In this document: one piece after another, positions 8,245 to 16,786 of the stretch
Layout: every line of letters starts with the position of its first letter
Position numbering within the stretch: position 1 is the stretch's first letter
Assembly: GCF_024160145.1 (NCBI RefSeq)
Contig: NZ_JAMYWQ010000001.1
Span: 310,001 to 374,000, forward strand
Source of the DNA: Serratia nevei
GTDB lineage: Bacteria > Pseudomonadota > Gammaproteobacteria > Enterobacterales > Enterobacteriaceae
Length of the DNA: 64,000 nucleotides
Direction: 5' to 3'
Notes under the pieces: generated by a model
The model's input: the letters and a program-made list of their open reading frames with translations, nothing else
Database searches by the model: none
Told to the model about the DNA's origin: nothing
Translations under genes and position numbers: made by a program

Positions 8245-9162
8245 ATGAATACGCTGTTGTACCTCGCCGTGGTGCTGATTTGGGGCACCACCTGGATCGC
8301 GATCACCCTGCAACAGGAAGGCCCGGTGGCCATCCCCGTCTCGATCGCTTACCGCTTCGCCATTTCCGCTGCGGTGATGTTCGCCGTGCTGTTGCTAACG
8401 CGCCGCCTGCGCCGCCTCGCCCCGCGCGATCATCTGTTCTGCGTGCTGCAGGGCTGCTGCGTGTTCGGCTTCAACTTCTTCTGCTTCTACCACGCGGCGG
8501 CCTACATCAGCAGCGGGCTGGAATCGGTGATCTTCTCGATGGCGGTACTGTTCAACGCCCTCAACAGCCTGCTGTTTTTCCGCCAGCGCCCCAGCCCCAA
8601 CCTGCTGCCGGCGGCGCTGCTGGGCTTGACCGGCATCGTCGCGCTGTTCTGGCAGGATCTGGCCACCACCCGCATGGCGCCGGAGCTGCTCAAAGGCATC
8701 GGCCTGAGCGCGCTCGGCACCTACGGCTTCTCGCTGGGCAACATGATCAGCACGCGCCATCAGCGCCGCGGGCTGGATATCTTTTCCACCAACACCTACG
8801 CCATGACCTACGGCGCGCTGTTGATGGCGCTGATCGCCTTGGTGCAAGGCGCATCGTTCCAGATGGAATACAGCAGCCGCTATATCGGCTCCCTGCTGTA
8901 CCTGGCGATTTTCGGATCGGTGATCGCCTTCGCCGCTTACTTCAGCCTGCTCGGCCGCATCGGCGCCGGCGCGGCGGCCTACAGCACCCTGTTGTTCCCG
9001 CTGGTGGCGCTGAGCATCTCAACGATCTACGAAGGCTATCAGTGGCACTTCAACGCCGTGCTGGGCCTGTGCCTGATCCTGCTGGGCAACCTGGTGATGT
9101 TCGCCAAACCGGGGCTGAAATGGCGACGGGCGGGTATCTCAAAACAGAACTCAACCCTTTGA
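8245..9162 (+). CDS. EamA/DMT-family exporter
   Basis: A 305-residue membrane protein with ten predicted helices in two EamA repeats (about residues 1-130 and 145-285). Characteristic segments are VVLIWGTTWIAITLQQEG at the start, AAYISSGLESVIFSMAVLFNAL in repeat one and FGSVIAFAAYFSLLGRIGA in repeat two. Relatives export amino acids, metabolites or drugs. The ATG at MNTLLYLAV follows GGAG about 15 nt upstream. It is divergent from the AraC regulator, so probably under its control. The substrate cannot be assigned. Confidence 0.85.
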   Translation: MNTLLYLAVVLIWGTTWIAITLQQEGPVAIPVSIAYRFAISAAVMFAVLLLTRRLRRLAPRDHLFCVLQGCCVFGFNFFCFYHAAAYISSGLESVIFSMAVLFNALNSLLFFRQRPSPNLLPAALLGLTGIVALFWQDLATTRMAPELLKGIGLSALGTYGFSLGNMISTRHQRRGLDIFSTNTYAMTYGALLMALIALVQGASFQMEYSSRYIGSLLYLAIFGSVIAFAAYFSLLGRIGAGAAAYSTLLFPLVALSISTIYEGYQWHFNAVLGLCLILLGNLVMFAKPGLKWRRAGISKQNSTL

Positions 9163-9216
9163 AGCCATTGGCGAATATCGTTATCATCAGGTTTTGTTAA
9201 TAACGGATGATGGCCA

Positions 9217-10113
9217 ATGCTCAGAAGTGATGATGTGACACCCCGCGCCTACAAACAGGTGGATGTGTTTACCCGAACGCCGCTGCAGGGCAACCCCGTG
9301 GCGGTGGTGCTGGAGGCCGAGGGGCTGAGCACCGCGCAGATGCTGGCATTGGCCCGCTGGACCAACCTTTCGGAAACCACCTTTGTGCTTAAACCGACGC
9401 ACCCGGCGGCGGATTATAAGGTGCGCATTTTCACCACCGAAAAAGAGCTGCCCTTCGCCGGTCACCCGACGCTGGGCACTGCCCACGCCCTGCTGGAAAC
9501 CGGACTGACGCCTAAACGGCCTGGAACGGTGATGCAGGAATGCGGCGTCGGCCTGGTGGCGGTCGATATCCAGCCGGAAGGCACATTGGCGTTCGCCGCG
9601 CCCGAAGTTGAGTTCCGCCCAATGGCGGCTGAGGAAACAGAACGGCTGATGGCCGCTTTACGGCCCGCGATGATTGCAGCAAGCCCTCTGCCGGTGATTG
9701 CCGAGATGGGCATTCGCTGGCTGATGGTGCGCCTGCCTGACGCACCATCCTGCCTGGCGGTGACGCCGGATCAGGCCACGATTAAACGGTTGCAAACGGC
9801 TTGCGATGTGGATGGCGTAGTGATCTATGGCGCCTGCTCCGCAACCGAACCGGCCGATTACGAAATGCGCGCGTTTATGGTGGAATGCGGCACCTTGATT
9901 GAAGATCCGGTGACCGGCAGCGCCAATGCCTGCCTGGCTCGCTTGCTAAAGGCCAACCGCTTCCCCGACGGCGGCCAGACCGCACAGGGCTACCAGGTGC
10001 GCCAGGGCACCCAACTGAATCGAGATGGCCGGGTGAGCGTGCGTTTTATTGCCGGCGAACCCTGGATCGGCGGGCACTGCCGCACCCTGATTAACGGCAC
10101 ATTGGGTATTTAG
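9217..10113 (+). CDS. PhzF-family isomerase/epimerase-like protein
   Basis: A 298-residue protein of the PhzF (diaminopimelate epimerase-like) fold. Diagnostic motifs are YKQVDVFTRTPLQGNPVAVV at the N-terminus, NLSETTFVL with the catalytic-type Glu, IFTTEKELPFAGHPTLGTAH and the second-domain EDPVTGSANACLARLL. PhzF of phenazine synthesis isomerises dihydro-hydroxyanthranilate, but most stand-alone enterobacterial members (YddE type) have no known substrate, and no phenazine genes are present here. It lies 54 bp downstream of the EamA exporter on the same strand, and may be co-transcribed. Confidence 0.88.
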   Translation: MLRSDDVTPRAYKQVDVFTRTPLQGNPVAVVLEAEGLSTAQMLALARWTNLSETTFVLKPTHPAADYKVRIFTTEKELPFAGHPTLGTAHALLETGLTPKRPGTVMQECGVGLVAVDIQPEGTLAFAAPEVEFRPMAAEETERLMAALRPAMIAASPLPVIAEMGIRWLMVRLPDAPSCLAVTPDQATIKRLQTACDVDGVVIYGACSATEPADYEMRAFMVECGTLIEDPVTGSANACLARLLKANRFPDGGQTAQGYQVRQGTQLNRDGRVSVRFIAGEPWIGGHCRTLINGTLGI

Positions 10114-10251
10114 TTTTGGGGCGGTTTGTGGTTTGTAAGATAAGGAAGTTGAGGGGATGTCGACTCTATACAGCATTATCATAAACCGTCTGCGCGCCGA
10201 CGCCCTGATTGTGGCTATACTCGGCTTTCGCCCGTTTTTCAGGAGATCAGG

Positions 10252-11256
10252 ATGCTGAGATTAACCCGTAGCGCGCTGCTGTGTGCCACGCTGGCCGCGT
10301 TCACCGCCGGCGCCGCCGAAACGCCGAAGTTCGGCCCGGAGCTGCAGGGTTTCCACTACCCTTATCCGTTGCAGCAGTTCAGCTTCACCTCGCAGGGGCA
10401 GCCGTTAAAGATGGGCTATATGGACGTGCCGCCGGAAGGCGCCGCCAACGGCCGCACCGCGCTGCTGCTGCACGGTAAAAACTTCTGCGCCGCTACCTGG
10501 CAGGACACCATCAAGGCGCTGAGCAAGGCCGGCTTCCGCGTCATCGCGCCGGATCAAATCGGCTTTTGCTCCTCTACCAAACCGGCGCATTACCAGTACA
10601 GCTTCCAGCAGCTGGCACAAAACACCCACGCCCTGCTGCAGAACCTGAAAATCAGCCGGGCCATCGTTATCGGCCACTCCACCGGCGGCATGCTGGCCAC
10701 GCGCTACAGCCTGATGTATCCGCAGGCAGTGGCGCAATTGGTTATGGTCAACCCGATCGGCCTCGAGGACTGGAAGGCGAAAGGCGTGCCGTGGCGCAGC
10801 ATCGATCAATGGTTCGAGCGCGAGCTGAACACCACCGCCGAGGGCATCCGCAACTATGAGCAGCGCACCTACTATGGCGGCCGCTGGAAGCCGGAGTACG
10901 ATCGCTGGGTGGATATGCTGGCCGGGCTGAACAACGGGCCGGGCCATCGCCTGGTGGCGTGGAACTCGGCGCTGATCTACGACATGATCTTCACCCAGCC
11001 GGTGTACTACGAGTTCAAGGATCTGCAAACCCCCACTACGCTGATGATCGGCACCGCCGACACCACCGCCATCGGCAGCGATATCGCCCCGCCGGCGGTC
11101 AAGGCCAGGATAGGTCACTACGCGGAGCTGGGCAAACAGGCGGCGAAGCTGATCCCGCACGCCACGCTGATCGAGTTCGCCGGGCTGGGCCATGCGCCGC
11201 AAATGGAGGAACCGGAGCGTTTCCATCAGGCGCTGCTTAAGGCATTGCAACCCTGA
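10252..11256 (+). CDS. Secreted alpha/beta hydrolase
   Basis: A 334-residue exported hydrolase. A signal peptide (about residues 1-22, ending TAGAAE) precedes a standard alpha/beta-hydrolase domain with oxyanion motif LLLHGKNFCAATW, the nucleophile elbow IGHSTGGM (Ser143) and a late histidine in GLGHAPQ. A cap region (about residues 175-260) is rich in Trp and Tyr. Related proteins are annotated as proline iminopeptidase-like or epoxide-hydrolase-like; the substrate is unknown. AGGAG lies 7 nt before the ATG. The next gene starts about 70 bp later on the same strand, but the relation is unclear. Confidence 0.85.
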   Translation: MLRLTRSALLCATLAAFTAGAAETPKFGPELQGFHYPYPLQQFSFTSQGQPLKMGYMDVPPEGAANGRTALLLHGKNFCAATWQDTIKALSKAGFRVIAPDQIGFCSSTKPAHYQYSFQQLAQNTHALLQNLKISRAIVIGHSTGGMLATRYSLMYPQAVAQLVMVNPIGLEDWKAKGVPWRSIDQWFERELNTTAEGIRNYEQRTYYGGRWKPEYDRWVDMLAGLNNGPGHRLVAWNSALIYDMIFTQPVYYEFKDLQTPTTLMIGTADTTAIGSDIAPPAVKARIGHYAELGKQAAKLIPHATLIEFAGLGHAPQMEEPERFHQALLKALQP

Positions 11257-11323
11257 GGCCGGCTGGCGCAGCCGCCGCGCGGCGGCTAAACTTTCAGCTG
11301 GCACTCAACTGCAGGAAACAGCC

Positions 11324-11989
11324 ATGCGACAGATTATTGCCAGCGCCTTCGTCAGCCTCGACGGTGTGATGCAGGCGCCAGGCCTGCCGGACGAAGATCG
11401 CGCCGGCGGCTTTCGCTTCGGCGGCTGGACCGCCCCCTACTGGGATGACACTATCGCGGAAACGATGGCCGAACTTTTCTCCGCGCCGTTCGATCTGCTG
11501 CTGGGGCGGCGCACCTACGACATCTTCGCCGGTTACTGGCCGCAGATCACCACCGACACCGCTTCCGATCTGTTCGACGACTTTGCCGCCGGCATAGCCC
11601 GCTCGTTCAATCAGGCGGTCAAGTACGTTGCCACCCACCACGGCGAGACGCTGAGCTGGCAAAACAGCCAGTGGCTGGGGCGGGATATCCTCGCCCGGCT
11701 GCGCGAGCTGAAGCGCGCGCAGGGGCCGACGCTGCTGGTGCAGGGCAGCAGCACGCTGATGCAGCAGCTGTTGGCCAACGATCTGGTGGACGAACTGCGG
11801 CTACTCACTTATCCGGTGTTGCTCGGCGGCGGCAAGCGGCTGTTCGATGACAACGCGGCGCCGGCGGCCTTTACGCTGACCAAAACGGTCATTGCTCCCG
11901 GCGGCGTGATCGTCGCCCACTACCGCCGTTCCGGCGAGGTGATGACCGGCTACTGCGCGGCGGAAGGCGCGGCAGTGGCTCAGCCGTAA
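11324..11989 (+). CDS. RibD C-terminal/DHFR-like reductase
   Basis: A 221-residue protein of the RibD C-terminal (dihydrofolate-reductase-like) family, with MRQIIASAFVSLDGVMQAPG at the start, LLLGRRTYDIFAGYWP in the middle and LLVQGSSTLMQQLLANDLVDEL followed by YPVLLGGGKRLF. These are NADPH-binding oxidoreductases of the YyaP/YwjB type with unassigned substrates. AGGAAACAGCC precedes the chosen ATG; a longer in-frame start would overlap the hydrolase gene. A clear intrinsic terminator follows the stop codon. Confidence 0.85.
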   Translation: MRQIIASAFVSLDGVMQAPGLPDEDRAGGFRFGGWTAPYWDDTIAETMAELFSAPFDLLLGRRTYDIFAGYWPQITTDTASDLFDDFAAGIARSFNQAVKYVATHHGETLSWQNSQWLGRDILARLRELKRAQGPTLLVQGSSTLMQQLLANDLVDELRLLTYPVLLGGGKRLFDDNAAPAAFTLTKTVIAPGGVIVAHYRRSGEVMTGYCAAEGAAVAQP

Positions 11990-11991
11990 AA

Positions 11992-12013
11992 AAAAGGGCC
12001 GTTCGGCCCTTTT
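11992..12013. terminator. Intrinsic terminator between convergent genes
   Basis: AAAAGGGCC-GTTC-GGCCCTTTT with an A-run before and T-rich sequence after (CTCTTTTTCTT). It serves the reductase gene on the plus strand and, read in reverse, the serralysin gene. Confidence 0.85.
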
Positions 12014-12032
12014 CTCTTTTTCTTCCTCACCC

Positions 12033-13649
12033 TCAGGCAAACAAGATATCGCTCTGCTCCACCTGCCCGACCACATGGATCTTGAAGTCGGCGGCATAGC
12101 TGTTGCTTTGGGTGTTCATCAGCAGATCGGTAGTGCCGTTGAAGGCGTCGAAGTTAAGCTGGATCTCGCCTTTCTGGCCGCTGAAGGCCCTGCCGCTGTC
12201 GATAAAGCGCAACTCGCTCAGGCTGTTGTTGAAGCGCAGGCCGGAGAGATCGATCTTGTCGATGCCGTGCTCAAAGTCTTCAATCACGTCGAACGCCGAC
12301 ACCGTTGACTCTTTGGCGTTGAGATAGACGAAATAGTCGGTGAAGTTGTTGGCGTCTTTGCCGCCCCACAGATGGTCCGCCCCCAGCCCGCCGTACAGGA
12401 TGTCGGAACCGGCGTTGCCCGCCAGCAGGTTGGCCTGATCGTTGCCGATGATCACATCACGCCCGCTGCCACCAATAGCGTTCTCAATGATCGCCCCGCG
12501 CGCGATGGCGACGTTCTGCGTGCCGCCGCCGACGCTGGAGAACGCGCCGTCGTTCAGGTTGATCATCTGCTGCTGGCTGTAGCCGGAGAAGTCCAGCGTG
12601 TCGTTGCCGCCGGCGTCCCACACCGCGAAGTTGACCGGTTTGCCGTTGTCCGCCGTGGCGGTCAGGAAATCGCGTCCGGTGTTGGAGTTGAAGCCGTACA
12701 CCGTGTCGCCGGTACGGGTGCTCATGTTGGCACCGTACAATTTTTGGATCGCGGCGATGTCGTCCACCATCGGGCCATAGCCATACACCCCTTTGGTGTC
12801 GGCACCGGTGTAACCGGCGTTGAAATAACTCATGATCGAGTATTGCAGCGAATCCTGATAATAAGCGGCATCGTTCTGATAGCTCGGGTTGCCCAACGAC
12901 GCGTCATAAGACCCAGGATGCGCCAGCCCCAGGGCATGCCCCAGCTCGTGAGTGAAGGTCTGGCTGCTGAAATCGCCGGCAACCGGCGCCTTATGGGTGG
13001 CGAAGTTTTTATTGAACCACACCGTGCCGGCAAAGGCGTTATCGCTGCCCGGCTTGGAGCTCGGCGGGTAATAGGCGTACGCGTTGATGGCATTCGGGCC
13101 GCTGCCGGCGGCGGTGCTGCCGTCGGCGCGCTGGGTGAAGTACGCGAAGGTGATGTCCGCACGGTGGTTGATATCGCTGGACGCCGTTTCGGTAAAGGTC
13201 ACGTTCGCTACGTCGGCCCACGCCTGCATCGATTTCAGCGCCTGCGTCTGCGCCGCCAGGGTCAGTGGTTGCAGCCCCTTGTCGCCGTCACCGGTCTGGC
13301 CGATGCGATTCAGCGCGCTCTGCGTCAGGAAGGAATAGGTCAGCGCCACCGGCTGGTGATACACCTGATCGCCGTTGTGCGTCAGGCCGGGGCGTGTCAG
13401 CTGATCGGCGGCGCGATCGAAGCTGAAGTTATCGCGGATTTTACCCAAATTATTAATGGCTGCCCCGCCGCGCTGGTTGCTGTACAGGTTGGCGTTGTCC
13501 AGCGTAAACAGCGCGCCGTATCCCAGCCCATCATAAGGGCTGCCGGGTCGGTGATAGTAAAACTGATAGTTATGATCGTTGGGGGACGTGGCGGACAGGC
13601 TGGTGAACTCATCGTCATCTTGCAAAATGTCGTTGTGGCGACTGCTCAT
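12033..13649 (-). CDS. Serralysin-family RTX zinc metalloprotease
   Basis: A 538-residue secreted metalloprotease of family M10B. The zinc site is HELGHALGLAHP (His234, Glu235, His238, His244), with a Met-turn in SIMSYF (Met273). A calcium-binding RTX region follows (about 392-430: GGSGRDVIIGNDQ, GNAGSDILYGG, GLGADHLWGG), then the M10 C-terminal domain and a C-terminal type I secretion signal ending DILFA. It lacks a cleavable signal peptide, as expected. It is clearly a paralogue of serralysin PrtS, not PrtS itself: the first ~110 residues differ and it is longer. No LipBCD/PrtDEF exporter lies nearby, so a distant one must serve. AGGAG precedes the ATG, and a protease-inhibitor gene is divergent. 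Confidence 0.93.
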   Translation of the reverse strand: MSSRHNDILQDDDEFTSLSATSPNDHNYQFYYHRPGSPYDGLGYGALFTLDNANLYSNQRGGAAINNLGKIRDNFSFDRAADQLTRPGLTHNGDQVYHQPVALTYSFLTQSALNRIGQTGDGDKGLQPLTLAAQTQALKSMQAWADVANVTFTETASSDINHRADITFAYFTQRADGSTAAGSGPNAINAYAYYPPSSKPGSDNAFAGTVWFNKNFATHKAPVAGDFSSQTFTHELGHALGLAHPGSYDASLGNPSYQNDAAYYQDSLQYSIMSYFNAGYTGADTKGVYGYGPMVDDIAAIQKLYGANMSTRTGDTVYGFNSNTGRDFLTATADNGKPVNFAVWDAGGNDTLDFSGYSQQQMINLNDGAFSSVGGGTQNVAIARGAIIENAIGGSGRDVIIGNDQANLLAGNAGSDILYGGLGADHLWGGKDANNFTDYFVYLNAKESTVSAFDVIEDFEHGIDKIDLSGLRFNNSLSELRFIDSGRAFSGQKGEIQLNFDAFNGTTDLLMNTQSNSYAADFKIHVVGQVEQSDILFA

Positions 13650-14003
13650 TGCATTCTCCTTTTACACAGTAGGAATCCACTCGCTTTGTAAGACTATTCA
13701 TCAGTCGTTCTAATCTAAGCCAAGGCTTAGGATTGACCAGTATAGTAATTAACCTCGACGGCGCGAGCCCACGCCGCCGCGCATCATCACGCCGGACATC
13801 AAGACGGAAATAATCATAACGGTTTGTATTAGCGCAGTATTAATGAGAAAGATAAGCGTATCGGCGGGCTAATGACTCGTCTTTTTGGGCATGTTATCGC
13901 CGGTTAGATCAGAATAATCGAGGATTAAAAAACCTAATCCTTGCCTCATCATCCCGCAGGGAACATGCTAAGGTGTGAACGGACAGCCGAAAGGAGTGAC
14001 CCG
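13650..14003. promoter_or_regulatory. Divergent promoter region of protease and inhibitor genes
   Basis: This 354-bp non-coding stretch separates the protease and inhibitor start codons. It is AT-richer than its surroundings and carries a perfect palindrome CTAAGCC-AA-GGCTTAG (13715-13730), about 66 bp upstream of the protease ATG. That is well placed for a repressor operator. I see no gene in it. Confidence 0.55.
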
Positions 14004-14414
14004 ATGCCAACCCTTTTCCTTATGCGCGCCTTGCGTCGCGCCAGCCTGACAGGAGTCGTTATGAGCGTATTGTGCAGCAGTGCCCTGGGCAGTTCACTGC
14101 CGTTGCTGGAACCCGCCGCGCTGAAGGGCGACTGGCAGCTCGCCGCCATCGGCGACGGTAAAACCGTCTGCGAGGTGCAGCTCAGCGACGAAGCGGTGGC
14201 CAACACCAACGCCTTCCGCTTCAGCGCCTCCGCGCAGTGCCTGCAGCCGCTGGCGCTGCAAACGTTGCCGGTCGCCTGGCGGCCGACGCCGGACGGCATG
14301 ACGCTGACCGACGCCGAAGGCGGCATGGTGGCGTTTCTGGCCCTGACCGCGCCAAAGCGCTATGAGCTGATCGATCGCGGCGGCCCTTCGCGCTTTGTGC
14401 TGATCCCGCGCTAA
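14004..14414 (+). CDS. inh: Serralysin inhibitor, Inh/AprI family
   Basis: A 136-residue periplasmic inhibitor of serralysin-type proteases. It has a hydrophobic signal region (to about residue 33, CSSALGSS), then an Inh beta-barrel domain starting LLEPAALKGDWQLAAIGDGK. Two cysteines lie in the positions expected for the family disulfide (CEVQLSDEA and SAQCLQPL), and the C-terminus is GPSRFVLIPR. In this family the N-terminal strand of the mature protein plugs the protease active site and protects the periplasm. AAGGAG lies 7 nt before the ATG at MPTLFLM. The divergent serralysin paralogue is the obvious target. Confidence 0.88.
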   Translation: MPTLFLMRALRRASLTGVVMSVLCSSALGSSLPLLEPAALKGDWQLAAIGDGKTVCEVQLSDEAVANTNAFRFSASAQCLQPLALQTLPVAWRPTPDGMTLTDAEGGMVAFLALTAPKRYELIDRGGPSRFVLIPR

Positions 14415-14418
14415 TCCC

Positions 14419-14940
14419 TCAGGCGAACAGCAACCCGAGCAGCGCGCCGCCCGCCAGCACCCACAGCGGATGGAGGCGCTTGCTCATGCTCAATCCCGTC
14501 GCCAGCGCCACGATCGCCGCCAGCCGCCAGCTGGGCGCGGAAGCCTCGGCGATCAAGATGCCGCTGGCCGCCACCAGCCCCACGGTCAGCGGCACCAGCC
14601 CGGCCTGCACGATGCGGCGCCACGGGCGATCCTTAAAGCGCCGCCAGGCGCCCATCACCAGCAGCGTGACGATGGAAGACGGCCCGAACTTGGCGACCGA
14701 AGAAACCAGCAGCCCCGCCCAGCCGGCCACATGCCAGCCGACCAGCGGCACGATCATCATGTTTGGCCCCGGCGCGGCCTGCGCCATGGCGAACAGCGCG
14801 CTGAACTCCTGGGCGCTCATCCATTGATGCACCTCCACCACCTGCCGCTGCATCTCCGGCAGAATGGTCATGCCGCCGCCGAACGCCAGCAGAGAGAGCT
14901 CGGTGAAGATCAGCGCCAGCGCAATCAGAACCCCGCTCAT
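14419..14940 (-). CDS. Chromate transporter half-subunit (ChrA family)
   Basis: A 173-residue membrane protein forming one CHR domain. The family pattern is LIFTELSLLAFGGGMTILPEMQ then FSALFAMAQAAPGPNMMIVP, with about five helices. It is the second of two short-chain CHR proteins; the pair corresponds to the two halves of full-length ChrA. Its start codon overlaps the stop of the upstream half (ATGA), indicating translational coupling. CHR proteins export chromate or related oxyanions; whether this pair handles chromate is unproven. Confidence 0.85.
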   Translation of the reverse strand: MSGVLIALALIFTELSLLAFGGGMTILPEMQRQVVEVHQWMSAQEFSALFAMAQAAPGPNMMIVPLVGWHVAGWAGLLVSSVAKFGPSSIVTLLVMGAWRRFKDRPWRRIVQAGLVPLTVGLVAASGILIAEASAPSWRLAAIVALATGLSMSKRLHPLWVLAGGALLGLLFA

Positions 14941-15503
14941 GACGGCCACCGCCACATCAGCAGAATGCTCAGCGGCGCCAGCACCAGCATGGTCGGCAAC
15001 AGCGGCAGGCGCAGCCAGGCGATGGCGATCAAGGCCAGCGCGACGATCGCCAGCGCCGGCCATTTACCGCGCAGCGGCAGCAGCATCTTGATCCCGGTCG
15101 AGAGCAGCAGCCCGGCGGCGGCGGCGGCCAGCCCGGCGAACACATGCTGCACATGCGGATCGTTTTGGAAGCGGGCGTAGACCACGCCCAGCCCCACCAC
15201 GATCGCCGTCGGCGCGCTGATGAGGCCCAGCAAGGCGCACAGCGCGCCACGCAGCCCGCGAAACTCCATACCTACCGCCACCGACAGGTTGATCACGTTG
15301 CCGCCGGGCAGAAACTGGCACAGCCCGAGCAGCTCGGTGAACTGTTCGCCGCTCAGCCAGCGCCGGCGCTCCACCAACATGCTGCGCGCCAGCGGCAGCA
15401 CGCCGCCGAAGCCGATCAGCCCCAGCCACAGAAAGCCCACAAACAGCTCCGCGTTGCCCGGCGCGGCCGCCGGGTGCGGTTTTAACGTATTGATATCTGA
15501 CAT
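14937..15503 (-). CDS. Chromate transporter half-subunit (ChrA family)
   Basis: A 188-residue CHR-domain membrane protein: FVGFLWLGLIGFGGVLPLARSMLVE followed by ELLGLCQFLPGGNVINLSVAVG, the counterpart of the FGG/PGP motifs, then four or five helices. It is translated first and coupled by a 4-bp overlap to the second half-subunit. The start MSDINTL has GGAATGG about 12 nt upstream; an ATG six codons earlier is possible. It is divergent from a LysR regulator 104 bp away. Confidence 0.85.
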   Translation of the reverse strand: MSDINTLKPHPAAAPGNAELFVGFLWLGLIGFGGVLPLARSMLVERRRWLSGEQFTELLGLCQFLPGGNVINLSVAVGMEFRGLRGALCALLGLISAPTAIVVGLGVVYARFQNDPHVQHVFAGLAAAAAGLLLSTGIKMLLPLRGKWPALAIVALALIAIAWLRLPLLPTMLVLAPLSILLMWRWPS

Positions 15504-15606
15504 CACATTGCCATTCCACATCGCTTGTTTTGATGTCTGGTATCATGCGCGCCGCCGTGCCATGATGTCTAATGCATTCCGGAACAACTAAAGATACCTT
15601 TGAGGT

Positions 15607-16518
15607 ATGGCTATGATCGAACTGCGTCGCCTGCGGGCATTCGTCACCGTGGTGGAAGAAGGCAATATCACCCGCGCTGCCGAGCGGCTGTTTATCCAGC
15701 AGCCGCCGCTGACCCGCCTGCTGCAGGGGCTGGAAGATGAACTGGGCGTAACCCTGTTACAGCGCCTGCCGCGCGGCGTGCGCGTCACTGAAGCGGGGGG
15801 TGTGCTGTTCGAAGAGGCCCGCGCCCTGCTGGCGCGCGCCGAACGCCTGCGCGAAGCGGTGCAGCGCGCCGCTCGCGGCGAGCAGGGGCACATCGCCATC
15901 GGTTTCACCAGTTCCGCCGCGCTGCACCCGTTCGTGCCCAACCTGCTGCGCCGCTACCGCGACATCCTGCCGGGCATCACCACCCAGCTGGAAGAAGCCG
16001 GCAGCGGCGAACTGATGGAGGCGTTGCTGGAACAGCGCCTCGACGCCGCCTTCGTGCGTTCGCCCGCCAGCGGCATTCCCGGCCTGAGCGTAGAGCCGGT
16101 GCTCAGCGAGCCAATGATCGTCGCCCTGCCGCTGGGCCACCGGCTGGCGCAAGAAACGCAGCAGCCGCTGCCGCTGGCCGAACTGGCCCACGAGGCGTTT
16201 ATTCTCTATCGCCGCCCGGCCGGCCAGGGGCTGTACGACGCCATCCTGGCCGCCTGCCACCGCGCCGGCTTCAGCCCGCGCATCGTGCAGGAAGCGCCGC
16301 GCCTGCCGGCCACCCTCAGCCTGGTCGGCGCCGGGCTGGGGCTGTCAGTGGTGCCCGGCTCAATGCGGCGGCTGGGCGGCGACGGCATCGTCTACCGCAC
16401 CCTCGCCGAAGAGGCACAGCTCAGCGCCCCGCTTTACCTGGCGCTGCGCCGCAGCCCGGCTTCGCCGATCGTCGAGCGCTTTCGGCAGCTGGTGCTGGAG
16501 ACCGTGGGGGAGTCATGA
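15607..16518 (+). CDS. LysR-family transcriptional regulator
   Basis: A 303-residue LysR regulator. The N-terminal winged helix has LRRLRAFVTVVEEGNITRAA, then ERLFIQQPPLTRLLQGLEDE. The effector domain begins near residue 90 (GHIAIGFTSSAALHPFVPNLL). It is of the BenM/CatR-like type, with VGAGLGLSVVP near the end. It is divergent from the split chromate transporter, which is the most likely target. ATG codons at residues 1 and 3 are both possible starts, and GAGG suits the second. Confidence 0.88.
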   Translation: MAMIELRRLRAFVTVVEEGNITRAAERLFIQQPPLTRLLQGLEDELGVTLLQRLPRGVRVTEAGGVLFEEARALLARAERLREAVQRAARGEQGHIAIGFTSSAALHPFVPNLLRRYRDILPGITTQLEEAGSGELMEALLEQRLDAAFVRSPASGIPGLSVEPVLSEPMIVALPLGHRLAQETQQPLPLAELAHEAFILYRRPAGQGLYDAILAACHRAGFSPRIVQEAPRLPATLSLVGAGLGLSVVPGSMRRLGGDGIVYRTLAEEAQLSAPLYLALRRSPASPIVERFRQLVLETVGES

Positions 16519-16786
16519 AATAGCTGTCGTTTATTATTTATTTAAACCGGTCGACGACTAAATTTAATTCCAATTAATGACTATTCAACTTCCGATGAAT
16601 TAATCAAACCCGCTCTCACTTAGTAACAAACACAAACAAATAAGCGCCTACCCAATAAATTCCAGCCACTAGGATTTAAGGGTCACAGCCTGTTCCCGCC
16701 GATGACAAAAAATCATTTCAATGGCGCTCGCGCCTTCCCTGTCGCCTGTCTCCGCAGGCGCACGGTTTTATATTGGAGAAAACGCT

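Noticed and set aside
9217-10113. PhzF-like gene as a sign of phenazine biosynthesis
   Set aside because: No phzA-E or phzG genes are nearby, and stand-alone PhzF-like proteins are common in enterobacteria.
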